Source of the DNA: Embleya hyalina
GTDB lineage: Bacteria; Actinomycetota; Actinomycetes; Streptomycetales; Streptomycetaceae
Length of the DNA stretch: 64,000 nucleotides
Assembly: GCF_003967355.1 (NCBI RefSeq)
Contig: NZ_BIFH01000016.1
Location: forward strand, 286,256 to 350,255
Reading direction: 5' to 3'
The notes under the pieces were generated by a model. It did not search any database and was not told the DNA's origin. It saw nothing but the letters and a program-made list of their open reading frames with translations. Below, one piece after another: positions 25,619 through 33,923 of the stretch (its first letter is position 1; each line of letters begins with the position of its first letter). Position numbers and translations under genes: made by a program.

Positions 25619-26838
25619 GCGGCGCGCTCGGGCAACGGCAACACCGCGGTCACCCGGAAGCCGCGCCCCGGCAGCGGGCCGGCGGTGAACTCCCCGCCGT
25701 ACAGCCCGACCCGCTCGCGCATCCCGGCCAGCCCGTGCCCGTACGGGAGTTCGTCCGGCCACCCGGTTCCCGGCCCGACGCCGTCGTCGCTGACCTCGAT
25801 CGCCAGCGCGTCCCCGCGATAGTCGACGGTGACCCGCCCGTTCGCGGTGCGCGCGTGCCGGGTGATGTTGGTCAGCGCCTCCTGGACGATCCGGTACGCG
25901 GACAACTCCACGCCGGGCGGCAACTCGCGCGGCACACCGAGCACGGTCGATTCCACCCGTAGGCCCGCCTCGGCGCCGCGGTCGAGCAGCGCGGGCAGAT
26001 CGGCCAGCCCCGGCGCGGGCAGCCGGTCGGCCGGCCCGTCCGCGCGCAGCACCCCGAGCAGGCCGCGCATCTCGCGGATCGTCTCGCCGCTGATCCGCCG
26101 GATCGTCGCCAACGCCTCCCGGGCCGCCGCCGGCCGCTGGTCGAGCACGAAGCCGCCGTATCCGGCCTGCACGTTGACCACCCCCAGGCTGTGCGCGATC
26201 ACGTCGTGCAACTCCCGGGCCAGCCGCAGACGTTCCTCGGCGAACTCGGACCGGGCCAGTTCCGCGTGATGTTCGCGCAGCGCGGCGGCGTACGCGCGCT
26301 GCCGGCCGACCGCGTAGCCCACCGCGCCCGCGAGGCCGACGAACAGCGGCGTCAACCACGCGTTGCGCCGCAGGTCCTCCGAACCGAACAACCACGGCAC
26401 CGCGCCCAGCAGGCCGACCGCGAGCACGCCGACCGCGCCGCGCGGCGGGCACGTCACCGCCGCGCGGTAGACCACGGCCATCGAGACCAGCACCACGAAC
26501 GGCCCGCCCACGGCCGGCGCGATCGTGGTCTTCCCGGCCACGGCCACCACGACCGCCCAGGCCGCGACCACCACCCCCATCGCGAGCGCGGGCCGAAACC
26601 GGCGCAGCACCAGCGCGCCGGCCAGTGTGCCGACGCCGGCCAACGCGACCCACAGGTCCAGCGGGCCCGGCTCGGGCCAGCCGCGTCCGTGCGGGTCGTG
26701 GTGGTGGTAGGCGTCCAGTACGCGCAGCACCGCGATCGCCGCCCCGACCAGGGCCGCGAGCACGTCGAGGGCGACCCGGTGCTCGGCCCGCAGCCGCAGG
26801 GTGAACGGACGCGACGGCTCGGAGCCCATGGCTGTCAT
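25615..26838 (-). CDS. Sensor histidine kinase (HisKA_3 type)
   Basis: The 407 residues have a basic N-terminus, about four to six membrane segments up to residue 175, and a HisKA_3 dimerisation helix with RLRLARELHDVIAHSLGVVN (the His of LHD is the phosphorylation site). An HATPase domain follows, with IVQEALTNITRHARTANG (N box), EVSDDGVGPG (G1) and GHGLAGMRERVGL (G2). It is the NarL-type partner of the overlapping response regulator and is divergent from the ABC transporter at 27038. The sensed signal may be envelope stress or the exported drug; that is inference. Confidence 0.92.
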   Translation of the reverse strand: MTAMGSEPSRPFTLRLRAEHRVALDVLAALVGAAIAVLRVLDAYHHHDPHGRGWPEPGPLDLWVALAGVGTLAGALVLRRFRPALAMGVVVAAWAVVVAVAGKTTIAPAVGGPFVVLVSMAVVYRAAVTCPPRGAVGVLAVGLLGAVPWLFGSEDLRRNAWLTPLFVGLAGAVGYAVGRQRAYAAALREHHAELARSEFAEERLRLARELHDVIAHSLGVVNVQAGYGGFVLDQRPAAAREALATIRRISGETIREMRGLLGVLRADGPADRLPAPGLADLPALLDRGAEAGLRVESTVLGVPRELPPGVELSAYRIVQEALTNITRHARTANGRVTVDYRGDALAIEVSDDGVGPGTGWPDELPYGHGLAGMRERVGLYGGEFTAGPLPGRGFRVTAVLPLPERAA

Positions 26839-27037
26839 GCCGTCGAGGGTAGGCTCGCCGGCCGCCGTCCCTCATCGCCCGGCAGACCTATGACCACGGT
26901 CGTAGTCGGACCCCGATCCCGACCGCGCGCTCCGGCCACGGTGCGATGACCGCGCGTCGGCGCGCCGACACGCTGGAGGGCGTATCGCCGGCGGCACCGG
27001 GACGGGCCGACCGGCCGACGCGGATCCGGGAGACGAG

Positions 27038-27967
27038 ATGATCGAAGTGCGCGGGCTCACCAAGAGATACGGCGCGCGTGTGGCCGTGGACGATGTCACC
27101 TTCACCGTCGAACCGGGACGGGTGACCGGATTCCTCGGTCCGAACGGGTCGGGCAAGTCCACCACCATGCGGATGATCCTGGGCCTGGTCGCACCCACCG
27201 CGGGCCACGCCCTGGTGGACGGGCGGCCCCACCGTGCGTTCGACCGGCCGCTGCGCCGGGTCGGGGCCCTGTTGGACGCGGACGCGGTGCCGGCCGGGCG
27301 CAGCGCGTACCACCACCTGGCGAGCATCGCCGCGAGCAACGACATCGCGCGTGGCCGGGTGGACGAGGTGCTGGACGTGGTCGGGCTGCGTGCCGCGGCC
27401 CGGCGTCGGGCGGGCGGCTTCTCGCTGGGCATGCGACAGCGGCTGGGCATCGCGGTGGCGCTGCTCGGCGACCCGCCGGTGTTGCTGTTGGACGAGCCGG
27501 TCAACGGGCTCGACCCGGACGGGGTCCGGTGGATCCGCACGCTGCTGCGAAAGTCGGCGGCCGAGGGGCGGACGGTGTTCGTGGCCGGCCACCTGATGAG
27601 CGAGATGGCGCTGACCGCCGACCACGTGATCGTGTTGAGCCGGGGGCGGGTGATCGTGGACACCACGATCGCCGAGTTCGTGCGCGGCGGTGCGCGGGGC
27701 GATGTACTGGTGCGGTCCCCGTACGGTCCGAGGTTGTCGGCGTTGTTGACGGCGCGGGGGGCGACGGTGACGGTCGAGCCGGACGGGGCGCTCGCGGTGG
27801 AGGGGTTGGCCTACTCCCGGATCGGCGAACTGGCCGCGGGGGAGGGCCTGGTGATTCACGAACTGGTGGCCCGGCAGGGGTCGTTGGAGGAGGCATACCT
27901 GCGGATCACCGAGCCGGAAGCGGTCCACCGGGCGGCCGACGGGGTGCCGGACGGGGCGGGCGCGTGA
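27038..27967 (+). CDS. ABC transporter ATP-binding protein (DrrA type)
   Basis: The 309 residues show Walker A GPNGSGKST, Q-loop region, the signature FSLGMRQRLG and Walker B VLLLDEPVNGLD, followed by the DrrA-type C-terminal extension with DVLVRSPYGPRLSALLTARG. It energises the ABC-2 permease encoded downstream, with which it overlaps (GTGA). GGGAGACGAG precedes the ATG. Placement opposite a two-component system is typical for drug or peptide self-protection exporters of Gram-positive bacteria. Confidence 0.92.
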   Translation: MIEVRGLTKRYGARVAVDDVTFTVEPGRVTGFLGPNGSGKSTTMRMILGLVAPTAGHALVDGRPHRAFDRPLRRVGALLDADAVPAGRSAYHHLASIAASNDIARGRVDEVLDVVGLRAAARRRAGGFSLGMRQRLGIAVALLGDPPVLLLDEPVNGLDPDGVRWIRTLLRKSAAEGRTVFVAGHLMSEMALTADHVIVLSRGRVIVDTTIAEFVRGGARGDVLVRSPYGPRLSALLTARGATVTVEPDGALAVEGLAYSRIGELAAGEGLVIHELVARQGSLEEAYLRITEPEAVHRAADGVPDGAGA

Positions 27968-28746
27968 GCCGGGTCCTGGTTCCGCGCGGGGTGTTGGCGG
28001 CCGAGTGGATCAAGCTGCGCACGTTGCGTTCGACGTATTTCACCGTGCTGGTGTCCGCCGTCGCGGCGCTCGGTCTCGGTGCGTTCGACCTGGGCAACCT
28101 GGTCGCGGACCGGGACGCGATGTCGGCGGAGCGGCGGGCCGCGTTCGACCCGGTCCGGTTCGGGTTCAGCGGCGGCTACTACGTGGTGGTGCTCGCGGTG
28201 GGCACGCTCGGGGTGTCGACGGCGAGTTCGGAGTACGGGTCGGGGCTGATCCGGACCACGTTCACTGCGGTACCGAGGCGGCGGCGGGTGTTCGCGGCCA
28301 AGGTCGTGGTCGTCGGCGGGGCCACACTCGTCCTGGGGGAGGTGATCGCCTTCGCCACGTTCTTCCTGGGGCAGGCGATCCTGGCCGACGAACATCTGGA
28401 GGTGGGGCTCGGCGCGCCGCACGTGTTGCGGGCGGTGCTCGCGACGGGCGCGTTCGTGATGGTGTTCGCGCTGATCGGGCTGGCGCTCGGGGTGATCGTC
28501 CGGCACACGGCGGGTGCGATCGCGGCGCTGTTCGGGCTGTTCTTCGTGGCGCCGATGGTGACCGGGGCGGCCGGGGACCGGTTGCGGAACGGCACTCTGC
28601 AGCAGGCGTTCCAGGCGTTGAGCAGTACCACGGGGGCCGATGCCGCCGGGCGGCCGTCCACGGTGACGGCGGTCGTGGTGTGCCTGCTGTGGGTCGGCGT
28701 CGCGCTGGCCGTCGCGGCGTGGGTGATCGAGCGGCGGGACGTGTGA
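27964..28746 (+). CDS. ABC-2 type transporter permease
   Basis: The 260 residues have about six membrane segments (TYFTVLVSAVAALGLGAF, YYVVVLAVGTLGVSTA, VVVVGGATLVLGEVIAFATF, FVMVFALIGLALGVIV, GAIAALFGLFFVAPMV, VVVCLLWVGVALAVAAWVIE) and the EWIKLRTLRST start and SSEYGSGLIRTT loop of the ABC-2 subfamily close to NatB/DrrB-like proteins. The GTG start overlaps the ATPase stop codon, so translation is coupled. A hairpin follows at 28800. Confidence 0.9.
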   Translation: MSRVLVPRGVLAAEWIKLRTLRSTYFTVLVSAVAALGLGAFDLGNLVADRDAMSAERRAAFDPVRFGFSGGYYVVVLAVGTLGVSTASSEYGSGLIRTTFTAVPRRRRVFAAKVVVVGGATLVLGEVIAFATFFLGQAILADEHLEVGLGAPHVLRAVLATGAFVMVFALIGLALGVIVRHTAGAIAALFGLFFVAPMVTGAAGDRLRNGTLQQAFQALSSTTGADAAGRPSTVTAVVVCLLWVGVALAVAAWVIERRDV

Positions 28747-28799
28747 GGGCGGGTTTGTCGGCCTTGGTGGTCTCGGTGGTCTCGGGGTGACATGCGCTT

Positions 28800-28833
28800 G
28801 GCCGTCCGACCGGGGGTTCCGGGTCGGACGGCC
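28800..28833. terminator. Bidirectional terminator between two ABC operons
   Basis: GGCCGTCCGACC (28800-28811) pairs exactly with GGTCGGACGGCC (28822-28833) around a 10-base loop. It lies 53 bases after the first permease and in front of the convergent second ABC operon. Confidence 0.75.
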
Positions 28834-28885
28834 GAGTGCGGTGGGTGGGGTGTGGCCGCCGGGGAGCGGGTGTTGTGTGCTGTGG

Positions 28886-28957
28886 GTTGCCGTGCAGTTC
28901 GCCGTGCGAGTCACCGTGCGAGTCGCCGTGCGGGTTGCCATGCACTTCGCCATGCAA
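28886..28957. repeat. Six-unit 12-base tandem repeat
   Basis: Six imperfect copies of a 12-mer (consensus GTCGCCGTGCGA: units start at 28886, 28898, 28910, 28922, 28934 and 28946) stand between the two convergent ABC operons. Units differ at one to four positions; the last two have CCATGCA in place of CCGTGCG. No gene covers the array. It looks like a minisatellite formed by replication slippage. Confidence 0.8.
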
Positions 28958-28999
28958 GTACCAGGTCAGAGCCCTTTTCGGTGCTCGGGGAGAAGGCGC

Positions 29000-29785
29000 T
29001 CAGCGAGCCTTGTTGAACACCCTGCGAGCCCATACATAACCGACCAGGGCGGCGCCGAGGCACCAGGCGAGGGCGATGATCGCGTTGTTGCCGATCTCGG
29101 TGCCGAGGAGCAGGCCCCGGAGGGTTTCGATGATCGGGGTGAACGGCTGGTACTCGGCGAACCAGCGCAACCCGGTGGGCATCGAATCCGTCGGGACGAT
29201 GGCGCTGCCGAGGAACGGCAGGAACGTCATCGGCATCGGGATGTTGCTGGCGGTCTCCACGTTCTTGGCGACCAGGCCGATGCCGGCCGAGATCCAGGTC
29301 AGGGCCAGCGTCAGCAGCGTGAGCAGGCCCATCGCGGCGAGCCATTCGAGCGCCGTGGCGTTCGGTCGGAAGCCGACGGCGAGTGCGGTGCCGATCACCA
29401 GGGCCAGGCTGACCAGGGTCTGGATCACGCTGCCGACGACGTGTCCGGTCAGGAACGCCGCCCGGGAGACGGACATCGTGCGGAAGCGGTTGACGATGCC
29501 CTCGGTCATGTCGACGCATACCGAGATCGCCGTGGCCAGGGCCCCGGAGGTGGCCGCCATCAGGATGATGCCGGGAGCGACGTAGTCGATGTACTCGGCG
29601 TCGCCGGTGGGGGAGTCGGCGATCCCGGCGCCGAGGGCGTTGCCGAAGGCGTAGTTGAACAGCAGCAGCATCACGATCGGCATGGCGACCACGGAGACGG
29701 TCACCGAGGGATAGCGCAGCGCGTGTCGCAGGTTGCGGCGCAACATGGTCGCCGAATCGCTGACCGCGTAGGACAGGGTGCTCAT
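29000..29785 (-). CDS. ABC-2 type transporter permease (DrrB type)
   Basis: The 261 residues resemble daunorubicin exporter DrrB: SDSATMLRRNLRHALRYPSV at the N-terminus, then VTVSVVAMPIVMLLLFNYAF, a conserved YIDYVAPGIILM loop, GIVNRFRTMSVSRAAFLTGH and about six membrane spans. It pairs with the ATPase encoded just upstream, with a 4-base overlap (ATGA), and GAAGGAAAACCCGCG precedes its start. The substrate is unknown. It is the last gene of a regulator-DUF4097-ATPase-permease run. Confidence 0.93.
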   Translation of the reverse strand: MSTLSYAVSDSATMLRRNLRHALRYPSVTVSVVAMPIVMLLLFNYAFGNALGAGIADSPTGDAEYIDYVAPGIILMAATSGALATAISVCVDMTEGIVNRFRTMSVSRAAFLTGHVVGSVIQTLVSLALVIGTALAVGFRPNATALEWLAAMGLLTLLTLALTWISAGIGLVAKNVETASNIPMPMTFLPFLGSAIVPTDSMPTGLRWFAEYQPFTPIIETLRGLLLGTEIGNNAIIALAWCLGAALVGYVWARRVFNKAR

Positions 29786-30792
29786 CGCGGGTTTTCCTTC
29801 CGGGAGTCCGGAACGCGGTCGACCTGCGGCCGGCCGGTGAGGGTGAGGAAGACGTCGTCCAGGTCGGGGGTGTGCACGGTCAGTTCCTCGGCGGGGATCG
29901 ACGCCGTGTCGAGCGCGTCGAGGATGGCGCGCAGGGTGGGGATGCCGGGGTCGCACGGGATGTTCAGGGTGAGCGTCTCGTCGTTGCGGCTGGTGGCGCG
30001 GAAGAGGTCGGCGGCGGCGTCGAGCCGGTGCGCGTCGGCGAAGCGGAGCCGGATGTGCGCGCCGGGGATACGCCGCTTGAGTTCGTCGGCGGTGCCCTCG
30101 GCGATCAACGTGCCGTGGTCCAGGACCGCGATCCGGTCGGCGAGTTCGTCGGCCTCGTCCAGGTATTGCGTGGTGAGGAGGATGGTGACGCCGCGGTCGG
30201 TGACCAGGTCGCGGATGATCTCCCACATGATCCGCCGGCTGCGCGGATCGAGGCCGGTGGTCGGCTCGTCGAGGAAGATCACCCGGGGGTCGCCGACCAG
30301 GGTCATCGCCAGGTCGAGCTTGCGTCGCATGCCGCCGGAGAAGGTGACCACCGAGGAGTGGGCGACCTCGGTGAGGTCGAAGCGGGCGAGCAGGTCGTCG
30401 GCCCGACGGCGGCCCTCGCGCCGGCCGAGGTGGTGCAGGTCCGCCATCAGGATCAGGTTCTCCCGGGCGGTGAGCAGGTTGTCCACCGCGGCGAACTGGC
30501 CGGTGACGCCGATGGATCGGCGTACGCCGTCGGCTGCGCCGGTCAGGTCGTGCCCGGCGATCTCGGCCCGGCCGGCGTCCGCGGTGATCAGGGTGGACAG
30601 GATCTGTACCGTCGTGGTCTTGCCCGCGCCGTTGGGTCCGAGCAGGGCGAAGACGGTGCCTTCGGGGATGTGCAGGTCGATGCCGTCCAGCACCTTCTTG
30701 TCGCCGTAGGACTTGGTCAGGCCGGTGGCGCTGATCGCGAGGGTGCGGGTGCGGCCGCGGGTGGCGGTGGTCGTGGTCGTGGTCGTGGTCAT
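29782..30792 (-). CDS. ABC transporter ATP-binding protein (DrrA type)
   Basis: The 336 residues contain Walker A LLGPNGAGKTT, signature FSGGMRRKLDLAMTL, Walker B RVIFLDEPTTGLDPRSR and the DrrA-type C-terminal domain ending in HTPDLDDVFLTLTGRP. It drives the overlapping permease. The N-terminus is a run of eight threonines encoded by repeated GTCGTG hexamers on the top strand, so its length may vary among strains; the true start could be an internal codon. The gene follows DUF4097 by 34 bases. Confidence 0.93.
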   Translation of the reverse strand: MTTTTTTTTATRGRTRTLAISATGLTKSYGDKKVLDGIDLHIPEGTVFALLGPNGAGKTTTVQILSTLITADAGRAEIAGHDLTGAADGVRRSIGVTGQFAAVDNLLTARENLILMADLHHLGRREGRRRADDLLARFDLTEVAHSSVVTFSGGMRRKLDLAMTLVGDPRVIFLDEPTTGLDPRSRRIMWEIIRDLVTDRGVTILLTTQYLDEADELADRIAVLDHGTLIAEGTADELKRRIPGAHIRLRFADAHRLDAAADLFRATSRNDETLTLNIPCDPGIPTLRAILDALDTASIPAEELTVHTPDLDDVFLTLTGRPQVDRVPDSRKENPR

Positions 30793-30826
30793 GGCGATCG
30801 TGTCCCTAGGGTCGTGGCTCGTCGAT

Positions 30827-31663
30827 TCAGGCGCGGCGGATCACGATGTGGCCGATGGCGGTGCGGGCGTGCACCTCGACCGTCCGCTCGGTGGCGTCGG
30901 GCCCCTGGGCGGCGTCGAGGGAGTTGCGGACGCTGCCCATTCGGGTCCGTACGTCGAGCCAGGCCGCGGTGGACTCGCGGATGCCGATCTCGAGGTCGCC
31001 GGAGCCGGACTGGAGGTGGACCCGGCCGCGGGCCACCTCGTCGAGCCGGATCGTGCCGTTGGCGCACTTCGCGTCGACGTCGGAGTGCGCGACGCCCACG
31101 GTGATCCGACCGTTGGCCGAGCCGACCTGCAGGCGGCCGGCCACCTCGCGGATCGTGGTGTCGCCGTTGGCGTTCCTGAGCGTCGCCGTGCCGCCGACGG
31201 TGCCGATCTCGATGCGGCCGGCGGCGCTCACCTCGGCGTCGCCGACGACGCGGTCCGCGTGGATGGCGCCGTGGTCGGTGTGGGCGTCGAGGGTCTCGGC
31301 CGAGTCGATCCGGAGGGTGCCGACCGAGGTCCTGATCCGGCACTCGCCGAGCGGCCCGGTGCAGGTGAAGTCGGCCAGCGGCGTGGTGCCGTGCAGGTCG
31401 GAGCCGGCCGGCAACTCGACGACGATGTCCACCGAGCCGGACTTGCCGAACGGCGAGCGCTTCTTGGGGCCCTTGACCAGCAGCCTGCCGTCGGTGCAGG
31501 TGACGGTGGTCTGCTCGGCCGTGCGTACGTCGAGTTCGTCCCGGTCGTTGACGGGCCGGACCTCGACGAGCGTGTCGGTGCGCCTGCTCGCGGTGATCCG
31601 GACCATGCCGATGTCGAACTCGAGGGTGGCGGTGATGGGTTCGGGGGTGGCGAAAGTAGGCAT
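30827..31663 (-). CDS. DUF4097 beta-helical protein (LiaG-like)
   Basis: The 278 residues consist of repeated short beta strands (RITVGVAHSDVDAKCANGTI, RLDEVARGRVHLQSGSGDLE, RNANGDTTIREVAGRLQVGS), the DUF4097 pattern. No signal peptide is seen, so it is probably cytosolic. In streptomycetes this family commonly sits between an RHH regulator and DrrAB genes, as here, but its role is unknown. GAGGA eight bases before the ATG supports the start. Confidence 0.85.
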   Translation of the reverse strand: MPTFATPEPITATLEFDIGMVRITASRRTDTLVEVRPVNDRDELDVRTAEQTTVTCTDGRLLVKGPKKRSPFGKSGSVDIVVELPAGSDLHGTTPLADFTCTGPLGECRIRTSVGTLRIDSAETLDAHTDHGAIHADRVVGDAEVSAAGRIEIGTVGGTATLRNANGDTTIREVAGRLQVGSANGRITVGVAHSDVDAKCANGTIRLDEVARGRVHLQSGSGDLEIGIRESTAAWLDVRTRMGSVRNSLDAAQGPDATERTVEVHARTAIGHIVIRRA

Positions 31664-31910
31664 GGCGGTGCCGTCCTCATGGCTCGATGCGAGGTGGTGC
31701 GAGTCGGGGTGACTCGGTGGTGTGTGGGGTCGCCCGGTGGTGGGGCGCGGGCGCGTGGGCCGGTCGGGCGGGGGCGCCGGCGCGGCCGTGTGGCGGTGGC
31801 GGAGCGCTTCGGTGGGGCGGTGCGTCGGTGGGTCGGCACCGGCGCACCGCCCGGGGTCCGCTCGCGGCGTCGGCCCGGTGTCGGCCTCGGCCTCGGCGGA
31901 GCGGGCCCGG

Positions 31911-32450
31911 CTAGCGGGCCCAGCCCGTGTAGCCCTGGCGGCCGCGGTGACCGCGCTGGGGGCCGGGGGCGGGGGTGCTCGGGATGGCGGGCTCCATGGC
32001 GCCGGCGACCGCGCGGACCAGCCAGGCGTTGACCGACAGGCCCGCGTGTCCGGCGGTCTCCTCGACCCGGGTCTTGAGGTGGGCGGGGAGGCGGAAGTTG
32101 ATCCGGGCCATCCCGCCCTCGTCCCCGTCCGGCGCCGCGAGTGGCGCCATCGGCACGGACCTCGGCGCCGGCTCGTCCGCCGCCGGCGCCGCGTACGCCT
32201 CCTGTGGCGGCGGCGTCGTCACCACGAACTCGGGGTCGAGGCCGCGCAGGCGGATGTCCACGGAGCCCGGCGCCAGCTCGCTGGTGACCTCGGCCATCGC
32301 TGCGGACAGTGCGTTCATGAGGGTGAGCCGGGCGGCCGACTCCAGTGGAGCGGTCAGCCGTTCGGCCACGTCCCGAGCCTCGGCGCCGCCTGCGGCGGCG
32401 GCGATGGCGAGTTCCCGACGAAGGTTGTCGACGTACGGTGTGAGGTCCAT
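31911..32450 (-). CDS. Ribbon-helix-helix regulator (HicB/Arc-like C-terminal domain)
   Basis: The 179 residues have an N-terminal helical part (DLTPYVDNLRRELAIAAAAG) and, near residues 120-160, an RHH domain: ARINFRLPAHLKTRVEETAG followed by HAGLSVNAWLVRAVAGAM. Arc-type RHH proteins bind tandem short sites as dimers. Three ATGRCGYCAT palindromes start at its own ATG (32449-32499), so it probably represses itself and the downstream DUF4097-ABC genes. No toxin gene is next to it, so a toxin-antitoxin role is not supported. A 247-base, GC-rich gap separates it from DUF4097. Confidence 0.82.
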   Translation of the reverse strand: MDLTPYVDNLRRELAIAAAAGGAEARDVAERLTAPLESAARLTLMNALSAAMAEVTSELAPGSVDIRLRGLDPEFVVTTPPPQEAYAAPAADEPAPRSVPMAPLAAPDGDEGGMARINFRLPAHLKTRVEETAGHAGLSVNAWLVRAVAGAMEPAIPSTPAPGPQRGHRGRQGYTGWAR

Positions 32451-32499
32451 GACGTCATCATGGCACATCCATGGCGTCATTGCGAGCCAATGGCGCCAT
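32449..32499. promoter_or_regulatory. Three tandem ATGRCGYCAT operators at the RHH gene start
   Basis: ATGACGTCAT (32449-32458), ATGGCGTCAT (32471-32480) and ATGGCGCCAT (32490-32499) are near-identical decamers; the first and third are perfect palindromes. Spacing is 22 and 19 bases, about two helical turns. The first overlaps the RHH gene start codon. The layout suits cooperative RHH binding and autorepression. Confidence 0.7.
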
Positions 32500-32664
32500 T
32501 CATGCGCCAGGGGCGTGTCACGGCCCGCGCGCCACCGTCCTGGCCGGCCCGAAACACGTCCGCCCGGAGCCGATGGCTCCGGGCGGGGTCGTGCGATGTG
32601 GCGGGGCCACGGTCGGGCGGTGCCGGTCCGGGCCCGCGCCCGCGGCGGGTGGTGGTGGCCGGGA

Positions 32665-32877
32665 TCAGGACGTGGGGTCCGGCCCGTCTTCGTCGGTGAT
32701 CGAGATGGCGCGGGCCGGGCACATGCCCATGGCGGTCCGGACGTGCGCTCGGAGCGCGTCCGACGGCCGGGCCTCGTAGACGAGGAAATCGTCGTCGTCG
32801 AAGGAGAACACGTCGGGCGCGGCGAACACGCACTGACCGTGGCTCTCGCACAGGTTCATGTCGACGGTGACGCGCAT
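32665..32877 (-). CDS. Ferredoxin ([3Fe-4S]/[4Fe-4S], P450-partner type)
   Basis: The 70 residues start MRVTVDMNLCESHGQCVFAA, with the Cys-x5-Cys arrangement of bacterial single-cluster ferredoxins and a distal C-P pair in AMGMCPARAISI. Such ferredoxins feed electrons to cytochromes P450 or other oxygenases in the cytosol. No P450 is in the window. The 5' end overlaps the upstream flavin-oxidase-like gene by 22 bases, which ties the two together. Confidence 0.9.
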   Translation of the reverse strand: MRVTVDMNLCESHGQCVFAAPDVFSFDDDDFLVYEARPSDALRAHVRTAMGMCPARAISITDEDGPDPTS

Positions 32878-33854
32878 GGTTCGACTCCCTTGCCGGTGTG
32901 CGGGTGTGCGGGTGTACCCGGTGCTGAAGTCGGGTGCTGGACGGGCGGGTTGAAGCGGGAGGATTGTGGCGCGCTCCAACGCAGCGGGACGGCGTCGGGG
33001 ATCTCCACCACGTCCGTGACGGTGAACTCGACCAGGCGCTGGGCGCCGGGGATTCGGGCGATCTCGTCGCCATCCCACAGGGTGCGGGTCGTACCGGACA
33101 GGTGCAGGGACGTCCCGTTGTCCCAACCCGGGACCAACAGCCCCGCGACCGGGTGCAGTTCGAGATTCCCCAGGGTCAGGAACATGGCGTTGCCGACGTA
33201 GTCCGGCCAGCGCAGCACGGTCGGGGACGACACCTCCACGAAGCCCGGGTTGCCGCCTCGGTGCGAGGCGTCGGTGTTGCCGCGTTCGTCGGCGGTGGCC
33301 ACGAAGAAGGTGTCGGCGGCGCGCAGGGTTCGTTGCTGGTCCGGGGTGAGCGCGGTGCCCCGGATGACCGCGCGATCGTCCTCCCGCCGGCGGGAGTTCG
33401 GGTCGCGGAGGATGCGGTAGTCGCGTTTTTGGATGTACTTCGGGCAGTTGGCGATGACCTGGTCGGGCAGCACGCGCAGGCCGCCGGGCACCGGCGTGGA
33501 GCGGCCGTTGATCCGCATCCTGCGCCGGGACGCCGGCTCGATGGCGATCATCCCGACCCGGGCCGGTTCGCCGAGGAGGTCCGCGAGCGGGTCCTCGGCG
33601 AGTGGCAGTGCGTCGATGGTGAGTGTGTGCGGGTCGGGGGCGGACAGGAAGCCGGGGTCGCCGGTCAGTTGTGAGCACCAGATCCGACCGGCCGCGTCCG
33701 CGCCGCCGACGATGATCATGGGCTGTTCGGCGAGGAATGCCGCGGCGACCGGCGGGATGGCGTCCCCGATGCCGCCGAGCGAGTGCGCGGCCTGGCTGGT
33801 GAGTCGGGCGCGGTCCTGTACCGCGCGTTCCCCGCGGTGGTAGTCGGTTGCCAC
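32856..33854 (-). CDS. Pyridoxamine-5'-phosphate-oxidase-family flavin protein
   Basis: The 332 residues match the large PNPOx-like proteins that carry two split-barrel halves (MIIVGGADAAGRIWCSQLTG, later DTFFVATADERGNTDASHRG with GNPGFVEV, RWPDYVGNAMFLTLGNLEL). These bind FMN or a similar flavin and are often fused or linked to ferredoxin, as here. A GTG start eight bases after GGAGG is used. The C-terminal 30 residues are Pro-rich and overlap the ferredoxin start. An electron-transfer role with the ferredoxin is inferred. Confidence 0.78.
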   Translation of the reverse strand: MATDYHRGERAVQDRARLTSQAAHSLGGIGDAIPPVAAAFLAEQPMIIVGGADAAGRIWCSQLTGDPGFLSAPDPHTLTIDALPLAEDPLADLLGEPARVGMIAIEPASRRRMRINGRSTPVPGGLRVLPDQVIANCPKYIQKRDYRILRDPNSRRREDDRAVIRGTALTPDQQRTLRAADTFFVATADERGNTDASHRGGNPGFVEVSSPTVLRWPDYVGNAMFLTLGNLELHPVAGLLVPGWDNGTSLHLSGTTRTLWDGDEIARIPGAQRLVEFTVTDVVEIPDAVPLRWSAPQSSRFNPPVQHPTSAPGTPAHPHTGKGVEPCASPST

Positions 33855-33923
33855 GACATTGCCTCCGGATCTGCGGTGTGCGGTGTGGGGCGTGCGGTTG
33901 GTGGGGGTGGTGCGCCGCCGGGT

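Noticed and set aside
28886..28957. CRISPR array
   Set aside because: 12-base contiguous units without spacers.
31911..32450. HicB antitoxin of a toxin-antitoxin pair
   Set aside because: No HicA-like or other toxin gene adjacent on either side; the downstream genes are DUF4097 and ABC transporter.
32449..32499. CRISPR-like or simple direct repeat
   Set aside because: Units are short palindromes over a promoter with no spacers; operator array fits better.
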